From positions 85,136 through 149,135 of the forward strand of contig CAZIUI010000004.1 in the NCBI GenBank assembly GCA_964542585.1: a DNA stretch of 64,000 nucleotides, written 5' to 3'. This DNA is from CAYYUA01 sp964542585 (lineage in GTDB: Bacteria > Bacteroidota > Bacteroidia > CAILMK01 > CAYYUA01). Under the pieces are notes generated by a model. The model made no database searches. It had not been told where the DNA came from and worked only from the letters and a program-made list of their open reading frames with translations. Positions 9,101-15,841 of the stretch are shown here, piece by piece. The position numbers were made by a program, and so were the translations under genes. The number at the start of each line of letters is the position of its first letter. Position 1 is the first letter of the stretch.

Positions 9101-10454
9101 TTGATGAAGAACTAGCCCAAAGATACTTGATGCCGGCACCCTTTAATGGTCGAGCACTAAATTGGTAAGTTCCACATCCTTTACTTTTAACCGTGATTTC
9201 AGCTTTTGGGGTTGGTTTAACCTGAATCTGAAAGGTCCTGGTGGCCCTGCCCGCCACCGGACAATGATCATCTTTGGCTGTTACTGAGAAACGATAGGGA
9301 ATGGGGCTAGCATCACCATCTCCGGGTGTCCAGGTTAACTCCCCGTTCTGGTATTGCCCTTTTGGATTTGTAACAACAAAGCTGGGCGAACCCGGTAAGT
9401 TACCAGGCTTAAAACTTATATCAACCGAATCCTTTTGATCAGGATCGTTGGTACAAAAGGAAGTTTTGACTAGTTCACCTTCACAGACAGTTTTAAACTG
9501 GTTATCTGAGGGGCAATCCATACCCGTTATAGTTGGAGAGGCATTTTGCGGACAATTTCTCACGAAGAACTGGACGTCCCTACGAGTTTCCCCTATCTTA
9601 ACCATATTGCCATTTATTTCGCGAAACTCTGTTACCTTAAAGGACATCACAGAACTCTGCTTCTTAGTGGGCGTAAAGCGGAGATCGCCTGTGTTATTAT
9701 CCAAATGGAAACCAAAACCTCTTGGGACAAATGGCAGGGATGGTTTGGTTCCCTTATAATCCAGAGGAATATCTTTTGAATAATTATTATTGTAGCTCAA
9801 GGGGTTGCTTGGCCCACCTAGCGGATCAGCAAACGAATAACTTAAGGAGTCAACAAGTTTTCCGGTAGAGTCAGTATCACTATCCACTGCGCCTTGGGTA
9901 TAAACTTGCTTTCGACCCTTACAAAGGATATCCGTAGGGGTTTCGCTGAAATCAGGTGAACTGTTTTGTGGTGCTTTACAGCGGTCAAACCATGATTCGG
10001 CATAGTATTGATCACCAGAAAGACCCGTTGTAATGCTGTTACTCCTGCAACATTCATCATAATGGAACCTAACCTTACAACAATTAGTATTTGAAAGATC
10101 TACCGTGTATTTTACTTCGAACTTTTCAATACCATAGCCAAAACCGCCACTGCCACACTCACTATTGGAGTTATCACAAATAGGCGTTATATCATTACCA
10201 TCTACGTATGAATTGGAGACTTCAGTGGGACTAGTACTGATGCTGCCACCACTGTCACAAGAAACGCTTAGATCTGGCTTACTGAGGTCGATGCCGGTGC
10301 AATCCCGGTATACAGTAAGGGTGACTTCAAAACTGTCTTTACCTACATTTTCCCAAGTAATATCTGAGCCCATTACGTGAGTAGCTTTACTGCTAGTGGG
10401 CACTAATAGAAGTGCAAGGCTCAATATTAAAAGGGATTTGGATAAACTTGACAT
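6111..10454 (-). CDS. Giant T9SS-secreted multidomain adhesin-like protein with gliding-motility C-terminal domain
   Basis: About 1447 residues from the ATG at 10454, which gives a proper signal peptide (MSSLSKSLLILSLALLLVP, cut after SKA). The upstream start at 10511 would bury it. The N-terminal domain (THVMGSDITWENVGKDSF, VYRDCTG) has paired cysteines, NCCKVRFHYDECCR. It is followed by many repeated Ig/PKD-like beta domains with motifs such as DTTICKGEG, ICADDT and CKDSAT. Two clear PKD domains lie near the end (YQWQLGNGTQTDAKNP; YQWSFGEDDRGD). The last 90 residues are the CHU_C type B sorting domain (YAPTAFSPNGDGDNDIYRV, FNRWGEEVYQS, APSGVYTFIVQA). Such proteins cross the outer membrane through the type IX system and act in gliding or adhesion; the ligand is unknown. 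A shorter paralogue lies upstream. Confidence 0.85.
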   Translation of the reverse strand: MSSLSKSLLILSLALLLVPTSSKATHVMGSDITWENVGKDSFEVTLTVYRDCTGIDLSKPDLSVSCDSGGSISTSPTEVSNSYVDGNDITPICDNSNSECGSGGFGYGIEKFEVKYTVDLSNTNCCKVRFHYDECCRSNSITTGLSGDQYYAESWFDRCKAPQNSSPDFSETPTDILCKGRKQVYTQGAVDSDTDSTGKLVDSLSYSFADPLGGPSNPLSYNNNYSKDIPLDYKGTKPSLPFVPRGFGFHLDNNTGDLRFTPTKKQSSVMSFKVTEFREINGNMVKIGETRRDVQFFVRNCPQNASPTITGMDCPSDNQFKTVCEGELVKTSFCTNDPDQKDSVDISFKPGNLPGSPSFVVTNPKGQYQNGELTWTPGDGDASPIPYRFSVTAKDDHCPVAGRATRTFQIQVKPTPKAEITVKSKGCGTYQFSARPLKGAGIKYLWASSSSKLKSRRQTFNHTFEEPGEYPFKLDVTAQGCTRTYQDTVNVPPFLRVDLGNDTTICKGEGVTLGGMPKDTNGRVSYTWYDSVKGKRSRTFKNLTKDTTISVTIQDTICSFTDRVKIDVRDNPNLDLGSDPRICADDTAVIAPKLVTSSDSTSNTPWIYLDGGQQKANYNWHRRTLSSPTFSENDTVELTDSGRYILEASDTFNCASNDTLNLTTNPELDPQPFPPKICTDDTSILRANNTGGPNVKYTWTNLRTQKTFNSQNIKVSPDSTTQYALVVEETTKGVFCKDSATTTVEVEQLPEVEIDPMADICSNQGRLNLGDTLNPNKSFGGQWVSNDLPAASLSSNGSFNTENVQQGQYSVRFKWKEPRGTPDPRCSNVDTAELMIRPAPNVNIGTDTILCTHNEPLNLNGTPAAPPGDWTGKGVTDANEQSSLTYDPGSSQVPTGVNSIVYTYKEPVYQCSAPDTIQVTVQQSPTPDFRDQEICINNKILPLTNIASDGTWQGDEVSNGNFNTPDAPGDYTARYKVSSRTFRTCTVEDTININVKDTVEVKAATASGETNFCETRTDVALEGTPSGGGGQWVDINNTATIDNGNIFNPEASVEGDNKLAYEYKDPNTGCLNKDTITLTVDPKPKVSILQTDTSKCKGSSYEVAAKFDNTSRIPIWQALGRSDLAGFTNISSDDKTVSASYAPNDQQEEAEQFVITAEAKNDGACPNRFDSVSINIKPVPKPNFRSDKQGCPPFNVEFENKTTISEGGKIASYQWQLGNGTQTDAKNPQTVYSKPGEYNVSLKVTSEKNCAATISKENFIEVAEKPKVDFSADPILTTINAPKINFNNLTEGDNKPLSYQWSFGEDDRGDANSSTLENPSHTYSDTGAFTIQLTTTNDVGCADTLTRDNYVRVRPTVINYAPTAFSPNGDGDNDIYRVEARYFTSFNIQIFNRWGEEVYQSDNYEKHGWDGSYEGQKAPSGVYTFIVQATGMDGEDYTFSGTITLIR

Positions 10455-10580
10455 GGTCAAAAACTTTTTGTTGTTATTTACTATACAGTTTTCAATTCTA
10501 AAGGTAACCACTTTATTAACTTAGATTTACGAAAATACAAATCGCGACTTATTTTGATTCGCATACTTCGCTTAATCATG

Positions 10581-13500
10581 TCATCTAATTAACTTAAATG
10601 TACCTGAATAGGTTTGTTTTTCTCCTAAAGCTCCACGAATGGATAAAGCATACCAATAACTACCACTTGGAAGCATCGAGCCTTGAAATTGGCCATTCCA
10701 TCCGTGATCATTATAGCTGGAGGATTGGTACAATAAAGCACCGGAACGGCTAAAAATTTCTAAATGAAAGTCGGTTATATTCTGTCCTTTTACGGTAAAC
10801 TTATCGTTGTTCCCATCTCCATTAGGTGTAAAAGCACTGGGAATATAGACGATCGGCTTTCTTAAAACCTTAAAAGCTTCATCATTTACGGAGGTGTCAA
10901 TACATCTTTTTTCAGTTTTTACCATGTGTTTGACCGTGTAGTTCCCCGTATTTAGCGGATTGTAGCTAATTTTTTGGCCTTTTATTTCAGCCAATGTTTT
11001 TTGGTCTTTCTTTACTTCCCATTTATGTAAATCGGCTGATCGGGGAGCTCCTTTTAGGTGGACTCTCTCAGGTAGATAGAGTTTTTGTTTATTAACTGTA
11101 AATCGAGCAGTTGGTTTCTCTAAAACCTGAAAATAGCCAGCATTCCAACTTGAATCCACGCAACCAAACTGATTGGAAGCTATAATTCCTAAATTATGAG
11201 TGCCTTTGCGGCCAAGGTTATAAAACAGGGACCTTTCACTGGAAAACTTATTATTGATCCGCCACTGAATACTTTTTAGGGAATCTTTTGACTGAAGTTT
11301 TAGCCTCCCTTGCACAAATTCGCATGCCTTGCGAGTTCCCTTATGGATAATGGAAAAATCAGGTTTGGAACGTTTGATCAGTAAAATACTATCTGTGGAA
11401 GCTTCGCATCCTTTCTGCGGAAGCGCTTTGGTAATTAAAAACGTTGAATCAGGGAGCTGTAAGGGTTTTTGAATGTTAAGTTTAAAACTGTCCTTTCCTA
11501 CAACCGGAAGGTGAGCATCGGTTGTTAAGGTGGGTTTAAAGTAGCTGGTGATATTGGTTTGATTTTTTAATAACCACTGATCCTTAAAAACCCTTTTTCC
11601 CGGGCAGATTGATAGTTTCGACCTTTTATAATCTATTACAGGATTGGAATTTATATGGACGGTATCCGCAGTCCTGGAAAAGCATGATGTTTTTTTATGG
11701 GGATACTCATATGCTATCAAGTGGTGACCAGAACCGGCTTTGGATGGCTGAAATTCTTGTTCTTTATTAACCCCGCGTCCATGCCAATTTCCCCCTGAGG
11801 GTTTAGCTTCCAGGGCTACTTTATCCTGGTTGGTACATAGCGGTTGCTGCTCAAAAGCTTGGACATTGATCGCTAAAGGCTTTTCAGGAACAAGCTTAAA
11901 ATCTACATTAGACGTTAAACGGCAATTCCCGTTTAAGTAATAATTTGCTGCATAAATACCGCTGTCTTGAGGCTTCCGTTGAATTTCGGATTTCTCAATG
12001 TCAAAATTATTGGCCTGCGTTTCCCAGTATCCCCCCTCGGGCATGTTAGAAAAAGATTCCGGGATTAAACTATCGTAGGGGCATAACTCCTGTTGTGGGA
12101 ACTTAAACTGTGCCTCTTGAAAAAGTGCAACTTCAAAAGTGTCATCATATGAACATCCCTGTTCATCATCAGGAGTGAAGATTGCTTTAAGTTTATAAGT
12201 ATCAACAGGGAGATCAGCCTTTGCAGGGGCAAATATTAGCCCCTGGTTAACGTTAAATAAGCCTCTTCCGGTCCAATTAAATGTTCCCTGCCCAGTTGTG
12301 GTTGGCAGTACCAAAGCCTTGTTTCGCTTGCAAATAGCCGTATCTGAAAATGCTTCAACTTTTCTAACAGGTTTTATGGTTATCGGAGTTTGCTTTGAAG
12401 TAGTGCATTTGTTTAGGCTATCAATTAACCGGTATTTAAGGTTGTGTGAGCCACTTTTTTCTTCAGGGGGCTTTAACCAACCTTTCTCAATCAATTCTTC
12501 ATTTATAAACCATTCCCCATTACTGGGTTTTACAAACTTGTTTAAGTTAAGAGAATCCTTGTTGCCGCAAATAGCGGGGATTGGATCAAATTTAATGGCA
12601 GGAAACTCCCTGATGCGGATGGTATAGGACGTGGTATCTTTACAAACAGTCGAGCCCCCCTTTCCTTTCAGGGTTACCAGTAGTTTCACTTTTTTAGTAG
12701 AATTAAGACTCCGGCGGAAATTAGCCCCTTTAGTTATTAATTGACCTGACTTTTCCAGCCACTGGTAAATCAGGGTTTGGTTTTTACCAATATATGATGG
12801 CTTTTTTGCTTGGAGATTGACAGTGTCTCCGGCACAGTAAGTTGGAATTTGACCTTTTACTTCAGCTAAAGCACCTAAATCTAGTGTGCTTGTTGAAGAT
12901 ACTTGACATTCACCCGCAGAAATCCGGTGACGAAGTAAACGCTCTCCGGAGTTTTGCCAATCAAATTTAAACTGCCTTTCATTTGATGCCTTATTACCTC
13001 CTAGCCACCACTGTTGCTTAAATGAAGATGGAAGCGTCTTTTCAGCTTTTGCGGTTATTGTTCGACATTGTTCAACTTTGGTTTCAAAACTTGTTGAGGG
13101 TTCAGGTAGCACCTCTAAGTGGAGTTTCTTTCGGTCAGTACCATTAAACGGACAATGTTGATCCTTAACAGTTGCGTAAAAATCTAAGCCGACTCTTTGA
13201 TTAATGGTATCGTCTGGTAACCACTTGAAAGTCCAGGCTGTTTTATTGTTAGCTAAAAACTGACGATTCTTACTTAAAAGTTTTCCGGGTAATTTTTCCC
13301 AGTCAATGGAAGTGATTAAAGTATCCTGAATATTGGGATCTTCAGCGTGTAATTTTAGGAAGGCCGTATCTCCAGCACAGGTAATTAAACTATCGGAATA
13401 AGATGTATTGCTGCTGAATCCCTTTAAATCAGGGTTTTTGTTAGCCTTGCAGTTAATGGTCTTTAATGCAAAATCTTGTGTTTGCGCGCCAATTAAGGAG

Positions 13501-14336
13501 CCATTTTGATAGCATTTAGCTTCGATAGCCACAGTAGTGCTTTGCTTACGGGTAGGAATGAAAGCTAATAAACCAGTGGCGTGGTTAAGGTGAAAGCCGG
13601 CTGGTGATTTTTTGTCTTTATTTGGGAAACCCTCAAACCTTAGCGGCATTTGAGGATTGTAGGGATTAACCCATTTGAGCGATTGATTAAGGCCTTTTTT
13701 AGGCTTTACCAATTCATACCTGACAGAATCAATATGATCTTGATCTCTTGAAAATTGCGTATTGCCTAGCAATAGCTGGGCTGGTTTTCCATTACAATAA
13801 GTAAATCCAGGGATGGATTGGAAAGCATTCTTGCTTACACCCTTTGCTTTACATTTATTAACCCAAGCTGAAGTGTAAAGATTCTTTTGGTTTTGATTTT
13901 TAAGGGTGGTTAAAGCGGTTGGTCTACAGCAATTTTGGTAAGCAAAAGCAATGCGGCAACAGTTGATAGCGGTTAGATCCACCAAGTAGGTAGCCTCAAC
14001 AGCTTTAAAGCCACGATCACTTACGGATTCATTGTTTTTGCATGTATCAGCCTTACAAGCCGTGCAGTATTTTGAACACGAGGGGGAATGAAGCTTCCGT
14101 TTAACTTGCAATCGCTGAATAGGGGGTGTTAATCGCTGTTGGTGGTCTTTACACCTGATTTCAGGCGTGGGAGGAACCAATTCTTCACCACTGCATTCTC
14201 TGAAGACCTTTACCGAAACATGAAAGCTATCAATGCCAACATTTTCCCAAGAGATACGAGATCCCAATAGATGAGAAGCAGTTATTATTTGCGGTAAACT
14301 AAAGACAAGTATTAAAATTATTAGTTTACGCCACAT
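10581..14336 (-). CDS. Second giant T9SS-secreted protein, paralogue of the downstream gene
   Basis: 1251 residues. The signal peptide MWRKLIILILVFSLPQIITA is followed by SHLLGSRISWENVGIDSFHV, which aligns with the start of the neighbouring giant. The double cysteine pairs are kept (NCCRIAFAYQNCCR), and this copy adds a cysteine-rich insert (SCSKYCTACKADTCKN). The middle is a series of beta-sandwich repeats with motifs such as TAICKRNKAL and CTNQDKVALEAKPSGGNW. The C-terminal 90 residues are a CHU_C type B sorting domain (YIPSAFTPNGDGNNDKFTV, IFSRSGALLYQS, LPSGSYWYALSI). The 126-bp gap between the two genes and the shared domain order point to a tandem duplication followed by strong divergence. 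Confidence 0.85.
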   Translation of the reverse strand: MWRKLIILILVFSLPQIITASHLLGSRISWENVGIDSFHVSVKVFRECSGEELVPPTPEIRCKDHQQRLTPPIQRLQVKRKLHSPSCSKYCTACKADTCKNNESVSDRGFKAVEATYLVDLTAINCCRIAFAYQNCCRPTALTTLKNQNQKNLYTSAWVNKCKAKGVSKNAFQSIPGFTYCNGKPAQLLLGNTQFSRDQDHIDSVRYELVKPKKGLNQSLKWVNPYNPQMPLRFEGFPNKDKKSPAGFHLNHATGLLAFIPTRKQSTTVAIEAKCYQNGSLIGAQTQDFALKTINCKANKNPDLKGFSSNTSYSDSLITCAGDTAFLKLHAEDPNIQDTLITSIDWEKLPGKLLSKNRQFLANNKTAWTFKWLPDDTINQRVGLDFYATVKDQHCPFNGTDRKKLHLEVLPEPSTSFETKVEQCRTITAKAEKTLPSSFKQQWWLGGNKASNERQFKFDWQNSGERLLRHRISAGECQVSSTSTLDLGALAEVKGQIPTYCAGDTVNLQAKKPSYIGKNQTLIYQWLEKSGQLITKGANFRRSLNSTKKVKLLVTLKGKGGSTVCKDTTSYTIRIREFPAIKFDPIPAICGNKDSLNLNKFVKPSNGEWFINEELIEKGWLKPPEEKSGSHNLKYRLIDSLNKCTTSKQTPITIKPVRKVEAFSDTAICKRNKALVLPTTTGQGTFNWTGRGLFNVNQGLIFAPAKADLPVDTYKLKAIFTPDDEQGCSYDDTFEVALFQEAQFKFPQQELCPYDSLIPESFSNMPEGGYWETQANNFDIEKSEIQRKPQDSGIYAANYYLNGNCRLTSNVDFKLVPEKPLAINVQAFEQQPLCTNQDKVALEAKPSGGNWHGRGVNKEQEFQPSKAGSGHHLIAYEYPHKKTSCFSRTADTVHINSNPVIDYKRSKLSICPGKRVFKDQWLLKNQTNITSYFKPTLTTDAHLPVVGKDSFKLNIQKPLQLPDSTFLITKALPQKGCEASTDSILLIKRSKPDFSIIHKGTRKACEFVQGRLKLQSKDSLKSIQWRINNKFSSERSLFYNLGRKGTHNLGIIASNQFGCVDSSWNAGYFQVLEKPTARFTVNKQKLYLPERVHLKGAPRSADLHKWEVKKDQKTLAEIKGQKISYNPLNTGNYTVKHMVKTEKRCIDTSVNDEAFKVLRKPIVYIPSAFTPNGDGNNDKFTVKGQNITDFHLEIFSRSGALLYQSSSYNDHGWNGQFQGSMLPSGSYWYALSIRGALGEKQTYSGTFKLIR

Positions 14337-14355
14337 TTCAAATGAACTTTAAACT

Positions 14356-14363
14356 CAAAGATA
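14356..14363 (-). promoter_or_regulatory. -7 promoter element for the tandem T9SS genes
   Basis: TATCTTTG on the minus strand matches TAnnTTTG. A start about 7 nt downstream would leave a leader of roughly 13 nt before the ATG at 14336. A canonical TTTG -33 box is not seen. Confidence 0.45.
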
Positions 14364-14520
14364 ACAAAAACTTAAAGCCTTAAATCGTTTCTAAATGTCC
14401 TTATAGAAGTATTCCTGTGGAACCCAAAAAAGTAACCTGCGTAATTTTAGGTATTGCTTCTAAAAGAGGAATTTTTATTGATCCAAGGAAAATGGAGGCT
14501 AGTAGAGGGAAACGGGAATA

Positions 14521-14543
14521 AAAAAAAGGACCCGAAGGTCCTT
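14521..14543 (-). terminator. Terminator after tRNA-fMet
   Basis: On the minus strand AAGGACC, loop of 4, GGTCCTT, then a run of seven T. It lies 8 bp beyond the tRNA 3' end and matches a rho-independent terminator. Confidence 0.8.
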
Positions 14544-14550
14544 AAAGAAG

Positions 14551-14623
<73 letters not shown>

Positions 14624-14655
14624 ATATGTGTTAACGATTTTTTCAAATTGCAATG

Positions 14656-14685
14656 CAAAGGTATAAATACACGCCTTTTTACAAA
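14656..14685 (-). promoter_or_regulatory. Promoter of tRNA-fMet
   Basis: On the minus strand a TTTG -33 box (14682-14685), an 18-nt spacer and TACCTTTG (14656-14663). This is a near-ideal Bacteroidota housekeeping promoter. The transcript would begin near 14649, about 26 nt before the mature tRNA. Confidence 0.75.
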
Positions 14686-14751
14686 ATCTTGAAGTTGTTG
14701 AACTATTGTATCAATGGTGCATTTAGCCCGTAGCAGCGCTGTCAAAAATCC

Positions 14752-14759
14752 TAAATTTG
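14752..14759 (+). promoter_or_regulatory. -7 promoter element of the DUF2911 gene
   Basis: TAAATTTG, matching TAnnTTTG, 29 nt before the ATG at 14789. No clear -33 box is present. Confidence 0.4.
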
Positions 14760-14788
14760 AACGTTAAACCTTTAAACAGTAATAGATT

Positions 14789-15775
14789 ATGCGATTTTTA
14801 GGAGTTTTTACAGTTGTGGCTGTGTTAACAACTGCCTGCGGTTCTGATCAAAAGCAATCAGACCAAACAAAACAAGAATCCAGTCAAGCCTCCAAAAAGC
14901 AGGCTTCTTCTGATTCTCTGAAGGATAATAAGAAAGATGGGGATAAAGGAAATGAGGTAACGATCCGCTTTCCTGAAGTAAGCCCCAAAAGTGAAGCCAC
15001 TCAAATGGTCGGGATTAATAAGATCTCGATAGAATATTACAGGCCATCTGTATCTGATCCTGAAACGGGGGAGAAAAGGAAAATTTGGGGAAAACTCGTT
15101 CCTTATGGAAAACGCTGGCGAACAGGTGCTAATGACAGAACTAAGATCAGCTTTAGCCATGATGTAGAAATTCAAGGGCAAAAGCTAGAAGCTGGCACTT
15201 ATTCGGTTTTTACCATTCCGGGGAAGGATCAGTGGACCATTATATTCAATAATCAGCTTAAGGGTAGCCCGATGTCCGCTTATGATAAATCCAAAGACGC
15301 GCTTAGGGTAAAAGCTGAGCCCAAGAAAGCCCCTTTTCATGAAATGATGACTTTTGATTTCAAAAATGTAACCGATAGCACTGCTAATATCCAGCTAGCC
15401 TGGAAAAGAACAAGGGTTCCTTTTAATATCAGCACGAACACCAGTAAACAAATCATGGCTATGATGAATAAAGCTGTTGATAACGCTGGGAAAGATGACT
15501 GGCAGGTTTACAGTAAATGTGCCGGTTACCTGGCTGGTAAGGAAATGAAACTCAAAAAAGCCAAATCCTGGGTTAACAAGTCCTTGGACATAAAAGAACA
15601 TTGGCGGAATACCTGGACCAAAGCTGAAGTTATGCGTGCAAGTGGAAAGGTCTCAAAGGCTATTTCCCTTACAGAAAAGGCACTGGAAATTGGTGAGAAG
15701 GCCGGAATGCCAGGCGGCTACAAAGATTACATGAAAGATGAATTAAAGGATATGAAGGAAGAAGCTAAAACATAG
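14789..15775 (+). CDS. DUF2911 lipoprotein with helical C-terminal repeats
   Basis: 328 residues starting with a lipoprotein signal (MRFLGVFTVVAVLTTAC, lipobox LTTAC), then a low-complexity K/Q/S linker to about residue 50. Residues 55-210 are the DUF2911 beta domain, recognised by ISIEYYRPSV, WGKLVPYGKRWRTGAND, TKISFSHDV and AGTYSVFTIPG. The last 110 residues are helical and resemble TPR-type pairs (KAKSWVNKSLDIKEHWRNTWTKA, KAISLTEKALEIGEKAG). DUF2911 proteins are widespread exported proteins in Bacteroidota with no proven function. The gene stands alone, with its own promoter element and terminator. Confidence 0.85.
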   Translation: MRFLGVFTVVAVLTTACGSDQKQSDQTKQESSQASKKQASSDSLKDNKKDGDKGNEVTIRFPEVSPKSEATQMVGINKISIEYYRPSVSDPETGEKRKIWGKLVPYGKRWRTGANDRTKISFSHDVEIQGQKLEAGTYSVFTIPGKDQWTIIFNNQLKGSPMSAYDKSKDALRVKAEPKKAPFHEMMTFDFKNVTDSTANIQLAWKRTRVPFNISTNTSKQIMAMMNKAVDNAGKDDWQVYSKCAGYLAGKEMKLKKAKSWVNKSLDIKEHWRNTWTKAEVMRASGKVSKAISLTEKALEIGEKAGMPGGYKDYMKDELKDMKEEAKT

Positions 15776-15799
15776 CTTTTAGCCTTTTAAGTCTTTAGC

Positions 15800-15840
15800 T
15801 AAACCGCTCATTATCTAAAATTATTCAATGAGCGGTTTTT
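15800..15840. terminator. Bidirectional terminator between the DUF2911 gene and the SNF2 helicase
   Basis: Inverted repeat AACCGCTCATT and AATGAGCGGTT around a 14-nt loop, followed by a T run on the plus strand and preceded by an A run that serves the minus strand. It lies between convergent genes. Confidence 0.75.
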
Positions 15841-15841
15841 T

